Assembly (NCBI RefSeq): GCF_031846245.1
Contig: NZ_JAVRIC010000002.1
Span: 124,001-188,000, forward strand
Reading direction: 5' to 3'
Source of the DNA: Banduia mediterranea
GTDB lineage: Bacteria > Pseudomonadota > Gammaproteobacteria > Nevskiales > Nevskiaceae
DNA: 64,000 bases
The notes beneath the pieces were generated by a model. The model was not told the origin of the DNA. It searched no databases and saw only the letters and a program-made list of their open reading frames with translations. Position 1 is the stretch's first letter. Each line of letters opens with the position of its first letter. Below are positions 51,087 to 60,675 of this stretch, piece after piece. Made by a program: the position numbers and the translations under genes.

Positions 51087-51839
51087 ATGCTCAAAAACTC
51101 GATCAACGTACTCTCTTCGCTAACTGCGTCCCTGGCCGAGGCCGGGCGTGGTGTCCGAATCGGCGCGACGGGTCCCCGCCCGGCAGAGCTGCTCGTTCTC
51201 TATGACCGGGAGAACTGCCCTTACTGCCGCCGCGTCCGGCAGACGCTGACCGAGCTCGACCTGGACGTTTTCATCAAGCCTTTCCCGCAGGGGGCCGAGC
51301 GATTCCGAACCGAGCTGCTGAAGCTGGGCGGCAGGCTTCAGGTTCCCTTCCTCGTCGATCCCAACACGGGCAGCGCGCTGTACGAGTCCGAGGACATCGT
51401 CGCCTACCTCCACCAGCATTACGGCGGCGCGGTGGCGTCGACGCGAAGGTTCTTCGACCGCGCCGGGTCGTTCGGCGCATCGCTGATACGGCTGCGCCAT
51501 GGATCGCGGCGGCGCGCGGCCGCCAACGCCCCGCCCGAGCCGCTCGAACTCTACAGTTTCGAGACCAGTCCCTTCGCGCGTATCGTTCGCGAGCGCCTCT
51601 GCGAGCTTGAGATACCCTACATCGTGCGCAATTGCGGACGAACGACAGGCTCGGACTGGATCCCGCCGCCGCTGCGCGCCCGTATGGCAGCCGATTACGC
51701 GCCAACACAGCGCAACCGGCGCCAGCTCGTGGAAAAAGCCGGCCGGGTCGCAGTCCCGTACCTGCTGGACCCGAACACCGGCGTCGAATTGTTCGAATCG
51801 GCTGCCATTACGGCATACCTCGAACGGACTTACGGCTGA
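51087..51839 (+). CDS. Tandem glutaredoxin/GST-N-like domain protein
   Basis: 250 residues with two thioredoxin-fold halves. The first has the redox motif CPYC (44-47) and VPFLVDPNTG; the second has SPFAR at the equivalent place and VPYLLDPNTG, so only the first half can do dithiol chemistry. Each half ends with an ESxxIxxYL helix. Found near lipid and P450 genes in related bacteria in my recollection; role unknown, perhaps glutathione-dependent handling of oxidised lipids. Confidence 0.8.
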   Translation: MLKNSINVLSSLTASLAEAGRGVRIGATGPRPAELLVLYDRENCPYCRRVRQTLTELDLDVFIKPFPQGAERFRTELLKLGGRLQVPFLVDPNTGSALYESEDIVAYLHQHYGGAVASTRRFFDRAGSFGASLIRLRHGSRRRAAANAPPEPLELYSFETSPFARIVRERLCELEIPYIVRNCGRTTGSDWIPPPLRARMAADYAPTQRNRRQLVEKAGRVAVPYLLDPNTGVELFESAAITAYLERTYG

Positions 51840-51967
51840 ATCGCGGGTGTGGAACGCCCGGAAACGACGAGGATGAGGCAGAATATGCGCGCAAGCACGC
51901 GGCGCTGCGATCGTCTGCTGCCCGCGGCGACACGGAAATCACACAGAATCGACAGGGAAGCGACATC

Positions 51968-52384
51968 ATGCAGAGATTGCAGATCATCGAAAACGTGCAG
52001 CTCCCGCCCGAGGAGATGTTCGCGAGGCTGGCGGACCACGAGAATCTCGGCAAGGCTCTGGGCGTGCCCGTCAAGCGGATCCGCGACGGAGAAGGCAGCG
52101 TCAACGGTGTGGGATCGGTCCGGACGATGGCCTTCTGGCCGCTGGATTTCGACGAGACCATCACTGCCTTCGATCCGCCCCGGCGGATCGAGTATTCGGT
52201 GAGCCGCGGTTCACCGTTGCGTCAGCATAGCGCGGTGATTCTCCTGTCTCCCCGCGGCGCCGGGACAGAAGTGAGCTGGAGCGTCAGTTTCGCCTCCGCG
52301 ATTCCCCTGGCCGGCCGGCTGCTCAGGATGGTGATGCGCCTTGCGCTCACGCACGGCATACGCAAGCTGGCGGCAAATCCATAG
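51968..52384 (+). CDS. SRPBCC (START-like) ligand-binding protein
   Basis: 138 residues, polyketide-cyclase/START fold: an N-terminal beta strand (LQIIENVQLPPEEMFARLAD), the central FDETITAFDPPRRIEY and a long C-terminal helix (LAGRLLRMVMRLALTHG). Such proteins bind hydrophobic ligands in a cavity. ATG 51968 has AGGGAAG upstream; the frame continuing from the glutaredoxin-like gene is not coding. Confidence 0.78.
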   Translation: MQRLQIIENVQLPPEEMFARLADHENLGKALGVPVKRIRDGEGSVNGVGSVRTMAFWPLDFDETITAFDPPRRIEYSVSRGSPLRQHSAVILLSPRGAGTEVSWSVSFASAIPLAGRLLRMVMRLALTHGIRKLAANP

Positions 52385-52425
52385 CGGACCTGAAATCCAC
52401 AGCGGACCTGTGATACCGTAGGTCA

Positions 52426-53235
52426 ATGGCTTTCAATGTCCGCAGCGTTATCGACGTGGTCGAGAAATTTCCCTACCGGATGGCTGAGCTGGTCGACCGC
52501 AGCGGCGCCAGCCGCGAAGCCGTGCGCTACTACATTCGCGAGGGCTTGCTGCCGCCGCCGCGGCGCACGGCCAGGAACATGGCTTGGTACTCTGACCGGC
52601 ACCTGGAGTTGATCAAGCTGATCCGGGTACTGCAGGAAGAACAGTTTCTGCCGCTCAAGGCGATCAAGTCACTGCTCAACGACGACCGCGAATTCGAGTT
52701 CACCCCGCGGCAGCGCGAGATCTTCGCCAGCGTCCGTGCCGAAATCGAAACGCAGGCGCGGCGTGAGATGCCGCGGCCGCCCGGCCGCAAGCTGGCGACC
52801 ACGATCGGCCTGAGCGACGAGGATTACAAGGCCATCGTGGCGATGGGGCTGGTGCGCAGCGGCGATGCCCCGCTGAGCCGCGACGAGGAGGAACTGCTTC
52901 GCCAGTTCGCGACGCTCAGACAAAGCGGCATGACCAAGGCACGCGGCTTCACACCGAATCACATCGAGGTTGTGCAGGCGGCTGCGGACCTCTTATTCGA
53001 TCAAGAGCTGCGCATATTTCAAGTGCTGCTGAAAAACCTGCGCGACGACGAAATCCCGGGCCTGATGGAACGCACGGTACCCGCCATCAATCGCATCTTC
53101 GGCCTGCTCCACGAACGCAAACTCCGCGCTTTCGTCTCTCGGTTTGCCGAGGAACGGTGGGGCACACCGACAAACGAAGATCGCCGGGAGCCGCCGCCTC
53201 GCCGAAAGCGTCGCACGGCCTCTTCTGCCAGCTGA
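52426..53235 (+). CDS. MerR-family transcriptional regulator
   Basis: 269 residues. N-terminal winged helix (MAELVDRSGASREAVRYYIR, then GLLPPPRRTARN with YSDRHLELIKLI) followed by a long helical dimerisation and sensor region; no Cys cluster, so it is not a metal sensor of classical type. Basic C-terminal tail. It could regulate the preceding lipid genes or the envelope cluster that converges on it. LiuR, the leucine/isovalerate regulator of Proteobacteria, is also MerR type but shorter. Confidence 0.85.
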   Translation: MAFNVRSVIDVVEKFPYRMAELVDRSGASREAVRYYIREGLLPPPRRTARNMAWYSDRHLELIKLIRVLQEEQFLPLKAIKSLLNDDREFEFTPRQREIFASVRAEIETQARREMPRPPGRKLATTIGLSDEDYKAIVAMGLVRSGDAPLSRDEEELLRQFATLRQSGMTKARGFTPNHIEVVQAAADLLFDQELRIFQVLLKNLRDDEIPGLMERTVPAINRIFGLLHERKLRAFVSRFAEERWGTPTNEDRREPPPRRKRRTASSAS

Positions 53236-53263
53236 GGCACTGCGCCCGGGCGGGGTACGCTGA

Positions 53264-53280
53264 GCGGCGGCGCCCGCCGC
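53264..53280. terminator. Hairpin between convergent genes
   Basis: GCGGCGG-CGC-CCGCCGC between the MerR stop and the YCF48-like stop. Surrounding GC-rich repeats make several foldings possible; T-rich stretch (TTTCGCTGTTTC) follows 20 bases later on the + strand. Confidence 0.45.
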
Positions 53281-53308
53281 CGCCCGCCGCGCCCGTTTCG
53301 CTGTTTCT

Positions 53309-54373
53309 CTATCGCCCCCCTGGAACAGCGATGCGGTGTATGCCGCGATCTGTCGCAGCATAAAGCTGGCCTTTCCAGAAGAGCAGTGCCGTAAAGACGG
53401 TGGACTGTTCCAGCCCCGGTTCCACCGGTGCAGGCAGAGGCACGGGATCCCTTTTCGGCGGCTCCTGCCCCCCCGCTTCCACCGGCACAGGCAGAGACAC
53501 GGGATCCCTTACCGACTCCAGAACCACCAGCGCAGCACCGCTGCCGGCGGCGGCCACGAAACGAGTCTCATTTAGCTGCGCAAGACCAAACAGTGACTTG
53601 TCCGTGCCAGTCTCCACGACCTGCCACTGGGGGTCGCGAAGATCGGCAACCTCGAAAGCATTGCCACGCATACCTACGGCCAGCAGTCCATGCGCGCCAA
53701 CCGCAACGGCCGCATACAAGGATCCTTCATAGGGCTCGGCAAGCACCGTCCAGGCGTGTGCATCCGGCGAGGTTGCGACCAGTCCTGCCTCGCCCACCAG
53801 CGCAAAGCTACCGTCTCCCAGCCGGAGCATCGCATTCATATGCGCCGCACGCTCGCTCAGCGCGGGATCAGCGAGATCCGCCCAGGTCTTCCCGCCATCG
53901 GCTGTGATGCGAAACAAACCGTAGGCACCGATTGCGTATCCCTTCCGCTGGTCGGCGAAGAACACATCCATGAACGGATCGCTTCCTCTCGGCCCGTACG
54001 CCTGAACGGTCCAGCTTATACCGCCGTCCGTCGTGCCGAGAATACTTGCATCATGCCCAACAGCCCAGCCGCGATCATCGTCTACGAAGTACACCGCATT
54101 GAGCATCGAATCTACCGGCGACTGGACCTGTGTCCATTCGACGCCGTCGTCCGACCGCAGAATAATGCCCCGCTCTCCGACAGCCACCATTGCCTGCCCC
54201 GCGGCCGCCAGATCGTTGATCTGCGCCTGCGTTGCAAGCGGCGCCATCTCTGCCGGTTTGGGCTCGCCGCCTTCAGCGGTATTCGACCAAGCGCGCCCCA
54301 CTCCGACGAGGAGTAGCGCCGCAAAAACCACTCGGCCGATTGCTGTACCCACAAACCTATTAACGAACATCAT
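53309..54373 (-). CDS. YCF48-like beta-propeller protein (envelope cluster)
   Basis: 354 residues. N-terminal signal/anchor (RVVFAALLLVGVGRAW), then repeated bladed units such as GWAVGHDASILGTTDGG and GYAIGAYGLFRITADGGKTW that are characteristic of YCF48/photosystem-stability-like and BNR repeats. Predicted periplasmic. In many Gammaproteobacteria this protein is encoded next to an RND transporter and DUF1302/DUF1329 proteins, as here, and is likely a periplasmic accessory. Near the C-terminus a 19-residue Pro-rich unit is duplicated (see repeat). Start ATG 54373 has GAGAG upstream. Confidence 0.85.
   Translation of the reverse strand: MMFVNRFVGTAIGRVVFAALLLVGVGRAWSNTAEGGEPKPAEMAPLATQAQINDLAAAGQAMVAVGERGIILRSDDGVEWTQVQSPVDSMLNAVYFVDDDRGWAVGHDASILGTTDGGISWTVQAYGPRGSDPFMDVFFADQRKGYAIGAYGLFRITADGGKTWADLADPALSERAAHMNAMLRLGDGSFALVGEAGLVATSPDAHAWTVLAEPYEGSLYAAVAVGAHGLLAVGMRGNAFEVADLRDPQWQVVETGTDKSLFGLAQLNETRFVAAAGSGAALVVLESVRDPVSLPVPVEAGGQEPPKRDPVPLPAPVEPGLEQSTVFTALLFWKGQLYAATDRGIHRIAVPGGR
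53420..53510 (-). repeat. 57-base-period tandem repeat inside the YCF48-like gene
   Basis: 34-base blocks at 53420 and 53477 differ at only a few bases. They encode two Pro/Val-rich segments (RDPVSLPVPVEAG and RDPVPLPAPVEPG), a linker between the propeller and the last strand. Confidence 0.75.
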
Positions 54374-54463
54374 GTCTTGCTCTCTTTCAGTGGGGTGCCG
54401 CTCGACAGCGGCAGGTCCTGGCACCGACACCCGGTACGGTCCGGCTGTAAAACGGATGTTGAT

Positions 54464-57076
54464 TTATGCCTGCGACGAGGTAGCCGGTTCAGAAACCTGC
54501 TTCTTACCTTCGCGCGGCCCTCGCAGCAAAAATGCGGCAAAGGACGGCATGATGAAAATCGCCGCTACAGCGTTTGCAATGAACATCACCGTCATCAGGA
54601 TTCCCATGTCCACCTGGAACTGCAGGCCGGACAGCATCCACGTGGCCACACTCGCCGACAAGGCCAAGGCCGTGAAGACCACCGCCTTGCCCGTCTGTCC
54701 GAGCGCGTCGGTGTATGCCTCTCGCATGGCCATACCGTGCTCCTTGACATTCTCTTCGAGCACGGAATAGATATAAATGCCGTAGTCGACGCCAATACCC
54801 GCGGCAAACGCAACCGTCGCAATGTTTGAAACCTTGACCCCGATTTCCAGGAACACCATCACGGAATACGTGAAGACCGACACCGCTGCAAGTGGCGCCA
54901 AGATGCAGATGACGCTCACAAGACTTCTGAACGACACCCACAGGCTCACCGCGATCGCGACGAACAGCCACAACAGTACGGTAAACTCGGTTTCCTCGAC
55001 CACATCGTTCGCGGCGGCCATGACTCCCACGTTGCCGGTCGCCAACTTGAAAGTGACTGGCGAGTCCTCCGGCATTTCAGCCACAAATGCCTCAAATGAC
55101 TCGATGACGGAATCGATGGTCTCTGCCTTGTGATCTGCTGTAAAGACGAACAGCGGCATTGCGCTGCAATCGGTATTCAACAGACCCGTCGAACTCGGAA
55201 ATGGCTGGACCGTCACCACCAGAGCACCGGGCTCTCTGGGAAGGACATTCCAGGCCGGGTTGTTTTCGTTGTAGGCATTGAAAACCATCTTCTGCATATG
55301 TGGCAGCGACAGCGTCGACTGCACACCAGGCGTATTCTCCATCCGCCATGCGAGACGGTCGATCATGCTCACGACGGAATAATCGATGCAGCCATCCGCC
55401 GAACCTTCTGCAATGATCTTCAGCACGTCCACACCGATCGTGAAATTGCTGACGATCGCATCTGTATCCAGGTTGTAGCGAGAGTCCGGCCGAAGCTCTG
55501 GCGTACCCTGGTGCAGCTCGCCAATCGCCAAGTCTCGATTGATGTACTCTGAAACACCCCAGGCCAAAGCCGTTGCCGCCAGTACGACTGCGGCCTGCCG
55601 CTTGAGAACCATATAGGATGCCACGCGCCAGAGGGGCTGCAGCGCCGCATCCCTGCGCAGCTGGTGCCGCTGGAACTTCTCCGGGTTACGTATCGGCACG
55701 AACGACAGCAGGCACGGCAGCAGCACCTTCTTGCAGATCACCACCGCGAACAGACCAAAGCAGGCGTTGATCGCCATTTCCTGCACGATGCCGATTGGAA
55801 TCAGCAGCAAGGTGCCGAAGCCGATGAAATTTGTCACCAGCGCGGTAAGTCCGGGGATGACCAGGCGCTTATAGGTTCCCATTGCCGCGTCGTAACTGTT
55901 CAGCCTCTTGTTCGCCGCCTCCAGAAGCCAGAAATTCGTGATCTGAATTCCATGAGAGACGCTGATCGCAATAACGAGGAACGGCACCAAAATCGCGAAC
56001 GGATCAAGTCCGTATCCGAACAGGTGCAGCATGCCAAGCTCCCAGACCACGGCCAGAAGACCACAAGACAATGGCAGAAAGGCCACCAGCCAGGAGCCGG
56101 TGTACATCCAGAGCACGATCCACACCAGCAGAATAGTCAGGCCGAAAAATCCCACCACTTCGGCTGCCTTGTCGCCGATGTCGCCAACAATCTTCGCGAA
56201 GCCGATGATGTGGATATCAACCGACTCGTTGTAATCCGGATTGTCGATCTCAGAGACTGCCAGGTCGCGTCCGCTCAACTCGGTAGTCGCAACATTGCCG
56301 CTTTCATCCTTGTACTGGACATCGACATCAGAGAAGTCGAACAGCAGCCCCCTCGGATCGCTGTACGTGGTTTTCACGACTTCCCCCGCCTCTAGCGGGG
56401 GAAGATCGCTCTTGAGCCGCAGTTCCCACATCTTGGGGCTGGTGAAACGCTGCCTGATCTGCTCGAGTCTATCCGCCGTTTCGAAATAATCGAGCTTCTC
56501 GTCGGTGACTGGATCGCGCTCCAACAGCTCGCCGAAAATCATCGCGCCGCGCTCGTCGTTGGCGACCAGGCGGCCGACCACGCCCGCCTTTTCCACGTTG
56601 CGCCGGACTCCTTCGAGCATTTCCGGGGTGGGGGTGAAGTCCGCCGGCACCACGTTGCCGCCCCGGAAGCCCTCCTCCACGACCTCCAGGTAGCGCACAT
56701 CGGGCGTCATGATCGAGCTCACTCGGGAGCGATCCATGCCGGGCAGAAAGAACATGGCATCCGTCGCTTTGCGCAGCGTATCCATGAACGCAGGCTCATA
56801 GATATCGCCGTTGCCCTCCTTCTGCATCACGGCGAACAGCACGAGGTTGGCCCCTCCGAATTCGCGCTGGTACTCTTTGAACACTTCGATGTACGGATGC
56901 CCGAGCGGTAGCTGCTTCTCGAAGCCCGCGTCCAACCGCAGCTGGGTCGCCTGCCAGCCGAGAAACAGCGTGGCCAGCGTGAGCACAATGAGCAGTCGCG
57001 CCCGCTTGTGGAAAATGATCGGTACGGTGACATCCACATACCATTTCGCAAAACCGCCTTTGACCTCACCGTGCAT
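54464..57076 (-). CDS. RND/MMPL-family exporter (envelope cluster)
   Basis: 870 residues. Two homologous halves, each with one leading span, a large periplasmic loop and a block of five spans; PFLVIAISVSHGIQ and FAAGIGVDYGIYIYSVLEEN are the proton-relay-type spans of the MMPL/HAE2-like branch. ATG 57076 with GGAG 7 bases upstream is preferred to the adjacent TTG. Would drive transfer of a hydrophobic substrate across or out of the inner membrane, with the YCF48 protein 90 bases downstream. Base composition is visibly less GC-rich than the catabolic operons. Confidence 0.9.
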   Translation of the reverse strand: MHGEVKGGFAKWYVDVTVPIIFHKRARLLIVLTLATLFLGWQATQLRLDAGFEKQLPLGHPYIEVFKEYQREFGGANLVLFAVMQKEGNGDIYEPAFMDTLRKATDAMFFLPGMDRSRVSSIMTPDVRYLEVVEEGFRGGNVVPADFTPTPEMLEGVRRNVEKAGVVGRLVANDERGAMIFGELLERDPVTDEKLDYFETADRLEQIRQRFTSPKMWELRLKSDLPPLEAGEVVKTTYSDPRGLLFDFSDVDVQYKDESGNVATTELSGRDLAVSEIDNPDYNESVDIHIIGFAKIVGDIGDKAAEVVGFFGLTILLVWIVLWMYTGSWLVAFLPLSCGLLAVVWELGMLHLFGYGLDPFAILVPFLVIAISVSHGIQITNFWLLEAANKRLNSYDAAMGTYKRLVIPGLTALVTNFIGFGTLLLIPIGIVQEMAINACFGLFAVVICKKVLLPCLLSFVPIRNPEKFQRHQLRRDAALQPLWRVASYMVLKRQAAVVLAATALAWGVSEYINRDLAIGELHQGTPELRPDSRYNLDTDAIVSNFTIGVDVLKIIAEGSADGCIDYSVVSMIDRLAWRMENTPGVQSTLSLPHMQKMVFNAYNENNPAWNVLPREPGALVVTVQPFPSSTGLLNTDCSAMPLFVFTADHKAETIDSVIESFEAFVAEMPEDSPVTFKLATGNVGVMAAANDVVEETEFTVLLWLFVAIAVSLWVSFRSLVSVICILAPLAAVSVFTYSVMVFLEIGVKVSNIATVAFAAGIGVDYGIYIYSVLEENVKEHGMAMREAYTDALGQTGKAVVFTALALSASVATWMLSGLQFQVDMGILMTVMFIANAVAAIFIMPSFAAFLLRGPREGKKQVSEPATSSQA

Positions 57077-57429
57077 CAAATTTCTCCAGGTACCCGAAAA
57101 ACAATAGAAGTACTAACGGCCCTGCCGCCAAGCGGGCACCACCCCGCAGAATGAATCCGCTGCGGCATGGCCGTTCCCCTCACCCACCGTTCGCATTCGC
57201 GAGCGGTCCCCTCTCCCGCAAGCGGGCGAGGGGAGGTCGGCATCACGCCGCAGCGTGATTCACGTTAAATCTGCGCAAGTTAAATCTACGCAAGGGTCGA
57301 CAGCACTGAAGCCAGTATGACGTTCAAGGGTGACGCAAGCGTGGGATCAGATCCTGCGCTTAGCGCCACTGCTTTACGTGAGCTTTGTCCTACTGCCATC
57401 AATATTCATGCGACGCCGATGCAGCGCGA
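57077..57429. other. Intergenic region upstream of RND gene
   Basis: 353 bases between the RND start and the lipoprotein stop. Holds REP-like copy B (57115-57267); the remaining 160 bases show a short direct repeat (TTAAATCTGCGCAAG, TTAAATCTACGCAAG at about 57265 and 57281) and no gene. Confidence 0.6.
57115..57267 (-). repeat. REP-like intergenic repeat, copy B
   Basis: Inverted copy of 33911-34066. Same two hairpins, including one around GCATTCGCGAGCGG. Located between the RND gene and the lipoprotein gene, where it could stabilise or insulate transcripts. Confidence 0.8.
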
Positions 57430-58122
57430 TCACCCTCCATCATTGACGCAGACCTCAAGCACGCGCAACGCATTGAGCACCTGCAGGCCTCCGCCGAAAT
57501 CCAGTCGTACCTCATCGAAAGGCGCGCCGACCTTGACCCCGACAAATCGCGACGAAGCTACCGATGGCGTGAGCAGGAGGGACGGAAGGTCCAGCAGACT
57601 CAAGGCAATGGGAACATTGGCTTCTTCGAGCGCCGTCGATTCCTGTTCCTCGCCGTTGAGGAACGTGGTGATAGTGGCATTCTGGTTGAGGGCAATCGTC
57701 AGCGGAATCGCGTCGTCTTCGCCCGCGACGGAGAACGCGACCATCGCGCCGATCGGATGCACGCGCGCCGTGTCGAACACGGACACGTAAGCCGTCCCGG
57801 CCACCGCCACAGGCACATTGAGCGTTGCCCCCGTCGCGGGATCCTCGTCGACAACCGCCTCGGCATCCATGACGGAGCACAGCACACAGACGCCGGCAAT
57901 GCCGCTCTCCAGCAAAGCCCGCGGCGCCTGCAGGGGCTCATACGCGTTGCCTGGGGCGCACTGCTCCGGCACCGACGCAAACCCGGAGCCAGCGCCGCCG
58001 TTGGGACTGTCCGGATCGCTGCAGCCCGCCAGTGATGCGCCAAGGATAGCGGCGGCGACAAGGCTTACCGAGCTCCAGGACCGCCGCTGCGGCGCCGGTG
58101 AACACAAATTCATATTCGTCAT
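57430..58122 (-). CDS. DUF1302-associated lipoprotein a, unknown function
   Basis: 230 residues. Signal with lipobox SLAGC (Cys34). The mature part has a Cys-x-x-Cys (CVLC) in a segment ESGIAGVCVLCSVMDAEAVV, then a beta-rich body (AVAGTAYVSVFDTARVHPIG, ITTFLNGEEQES). It shares this layout and many residues with lipoprotein b at 62764; both are encoded directly after a DUF1302 gene. I know no family name. ATG 58122 has GGGGGAACG upstream, 15 bases after the DUF1302a stop. Probably attached to outer or inner membrane facing the periplasm and part of the same machine. Confidence 0.75.
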   Translation of the reverse strand: MTNMNLCSPAPQRRSWSSVSLVAAAILGASLAGCSDPDSPNGGAGSGFASVPEQCAPGNAYEPLQAPRALLESGIAGVCVLCSVMDAEAVVDEDPATGATLNVPVAVAGTAYVSVFDTARVHPIGAMVAFSVAGEDDAIPLTIALNQNATITTFLNGEEQESTALEEANVPIALSLLDLPSLLLTPSVASSRFVGVKVGAPFDEVRLDFGGGLQVLNALRVLEVCVNDGG

Positions 58123-58137
58123 GTGTCGTTCCCCCGA

Positions 58138-60675
58138 TCAGAACTGGTACTTGATGTAGAAGCCGAGATTGTCTCGATCAGCCATCAGGTTATTGTGGCC
58201 TGCCCCCCCGTAAAGGTTGTAGGCGACGTTGAAGGACAGCGCCTTTTCGTAGCGGACCTCCACGACCGTGGTCAGCGAGTAGCGTCCCTCCACGAAGTTG
58301 AAGTGCGGCGCCGGCGAGTTGCCGTGGATGTCGTGCTGCCAGAGAAACAGCGGGGAAATGCTGATTGACGGTAAGACAGACTCGTACAGAATGCGGCCAA
58401 CGACCTTGTAACCCCAGGAAAACGCGTCCGCGAAGGCATCGCGCGGCGCCTGCCAGGGGTTGAAGCGGATACCGTCCGGCCCGATGGTGCAGGCGATGTT
58501 GGTGGAACAGGCCTGGCGCGAGCCGTCGGCGCCACTGCCATCGGCGCCAGCCGAGGCGTGCGTGTATGCGGTGAGCGGACCCTCGATCTGCAACTCGTCG
58601 AAGTCCGGCATGTTCAGCACATGTGTGGCGGCGACTTCGTAGATGAAGAGCACCTGGTCGGCGCCGATCAACTTCGAAGGCCAGTCAGAGCGGCTGTACA
58701 GTCGCGTCGCGCCGAGATTGTACTGCAGCACGTCGAATTCTTCCCAGCCCCGGATCCGCTGATTCGGCCCTGGTTCATCGCCCAGACTTCCGCCGCGATA
58801 CGGCACGAGAAAGCTGGGAAACGCACGCGCGGGACTGGGCACCCCGGCGAGCAGCAGGAACGCGGTATCGTTGAAATACGGGTTGCCATTGGCATCCGTC
58901 GCATCGCCGGTGTCGTAGACGTAGTACTGCCCCGTCGTGTTCTGCCCGTTGCCCCCCGGAACGCCCGGACTGTTCTCGTCGTAACCCACCGCCGCGACCG
59001 TGCCGTCGCAGCCGTCGCTGGGGTCATTGCAATGACCCAGCGTCGGCTGCATTGCCGCGAACAGCACATCGACCAGCGAGACCTGCAAGGGCAGATTGGG
59101 TCGATAGGCGACTTCACCCTGGAAGGAATAATCGCCATAGGTGGTGTTGAAGCTGAGCCCGAACATCTTGAGATCTTCGGGGTAGGTGAGCTGCACATTG
59201 GCCGTATCGAGCGGGATGATTTCGCTGTCGGGCTTGCCCGGCTGCGGGACCAGCAGGTTCAGCACACCCGTAACGGCATCCAGTGGCGTGCCATCGATAC
59301 CTAGCGTGTTCAGAACCTCCGGCCGCGCGCTCAGAATGCCCGCGAGGTCCGTCACGGCCTGTAACGGGGCGCCCGGGTAACCGTTGGCCACGAGATTCAG
59401 GTTGGGACAGAGCGTGAGGATATCAAACGTATTGTTGGCATTGCGCCCCTCCGGGTTGCCGGCCGCCCGCATGCAGCTTGCGTTGGTGGAATAGCCGTCC
59501 ACATACGGCAGCTTGGAATGGTAGTTCATGAAGTAGAATCCGAACTCGGTGCCGTAGTTCAGGTCCGAGAAGTACTTCAGGCTGATACCATACTCCCCGC
59601 CGTCCCGCGCCTCGTCATCGCGCAGCCGGCCCACGCTCAGCGTCGTCATCGAAACCAGGCCGAACGGATTGGAGATCCTGGTTCCCATCTGATCGAGGTC
59701 GTCGGTCGCCTGGCCGAAGCTGGCGTTCAGACGATCCGGACCCAGATTGTTCGTTCCCGCGTCGAGAAACGAATAAAAAGTCCCCGGCGCAGGGATCTCC
59801 ACCGGCCTCCATTCGAAGGCGTAGTGCGCCTGCAGGCTCAGCGAGCTCGTCAGGTTGACGAAGACATTCGCCATGTTGACCGGAATGAACAAGTCCTCAA
59901 GCAGGGCGTTGCCCAGCCGGTAGATATTGTTGGCATTGACCGGATTGGCCTGCGACAGACTGTTGACGATCGCCGCCGTACTTTCACCCCAGTTGACCAC
60001 CTGCTTGCCGACGCGTAGCAACACGTCCCTATCCATCAGGGTGAATGGAACGGTGAGATGCAGATCGAGCAGCTCGTAAAAAAGATACTCGTCCGCAATG
60101 TTGTCCGGGCGCTTCTCCCGCACCAGGGTGCCACTGGTGAGTACATCGCCGTAGTAGCGGTTTCCGTACGGGTCTCCGCGGGTGGCCACCTGGTCGTAGT
60201 TGTCCGGCGTCGTCTTGTTCGGGTAGGTCTCGACAAAGTCGTAGTTGACCGGGTCGTAGAGGCCGCGCCCGCGCACGAAAAGCTCCATATCCCCAAACCC
60301 GAACTTGACGTCGGTGTTCAGCACAATCGGAGCCTGGACGATGTCGCCCTTGTCGTAGTTGAGATTGCCGTTGTCGAAATTCATCGACGCCTGCCCCGGC
60401 GCGTCGCGCAGGTGCGCCGCGGGATAGCTTTGGTCGCGGATGACGCCCTGACACAGCTGATAGGTTCCAGCACAAACGTCTGGGTTCAGGTTGGACTTGC
60501 CGACAAGATAATCGGCGCGGTCGTGCAACCGCCATTGCGCCCCAGCGGTCAACGTGTTGTTCAAAATGGCGTTGATGTCCTCGCCAAACAAATCAAAGCT
60601 GAACTCGCGTGCGCTGCCGCTCGCTGACCACAGTGCCAGGCTCGCGGCGCACGCGATTATCCACTTGTTCCTCAT
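58138..60675 (-). CDS. DUF1302 outer-membrane protein a
   Basis: 845 residues with a cleavable signal peptide (CAASLALWSASGSAR). Early motif LNNTLTAGAQWR and MNFDNGNLNYDKGDIVQ are typical of DUF1302; GKQVVNWGES is the strongest family marker. The chain ends in IKYQF, the aromatic C-terminus recognised by the BAM machinery, so a beta-barrel in the outer membrane is likely. It is longer than the 500-650 residues I associate with the family, the extra length falling in Gly/Asn/Asp-rich loops (about 390-720). Partner genes: lipoprotein a downstream, DUF1329 upstream. Confidence 0.88.
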   Translation of the reverse strand: MRNKWIIACAASLALWSASGSAREFSFDLFGEDINAILNNTLTAGAQWRLHDRADYLVGKSNLNPDVCAGTYQLCQGVIRDQSYPAAHLRDAPGQASMNFDNGNLNYDKGDIVQAPIVLNTDVKFGFGDMELFVRGRGLYDPVNYDFVETYPNKTTPDNYDQVATRGDPYGNRYYGDVLTSGTLVREKRPDNIADEYLFYELLDLHLTVPFTLMDRDVLLRVGKQVVNWGESTAAIVNSLSQANPVNANNIYRLGNALLEDLFIPVNMANVFVNLTSSLSLQAHYAFEWRPVEIPAPGTFYSFLDAGTNNLGPDRLNASFGQATDDLDQMGTRISNPFGLVSMTTLSVGRLRDDEARDGGEYGISLKYFSDLNYGTEFGFYFMNYHSKLPYVDGYSTNASCMRAAGNPEGRNANNTFDILTLCPNLNLVANGYPGAPLQAVTDLAGILSARPEVLNTLGIDGTPLDAVTGVLNLLVPQPGKPDSEIIPLDTANVQLTYPEDLKMFGLSFNTTYGDYSFQGEVAYRPNLPLQVSLVDVLFAAMQPTLGHCNDPSDGCDGTVAAVGYDENSPGVPGGNGQNTTGQYYVYDTGDATDANGNPYFNDTAFLLLAGVPSPARAFPSFLVPYRGGSLGDEPGPNQRIRGWEEFDVLQYNLGATRLYSRSDWPSKLIGADQVLFIYEVAATHVLNMPDFDELQIEGPLTAYTHASAGADGSGADGSRQACSTNIACTIGPDGIRFNPWQAPRDAFADAFSWGYKVVGRILYESVLPSISISPLFLWQHDIHGNSPAPHFNFVEGRYSLTTVVEVRYEKALSFNVAYNLYGGAGHNNLMADRDNLGFYIKYQF

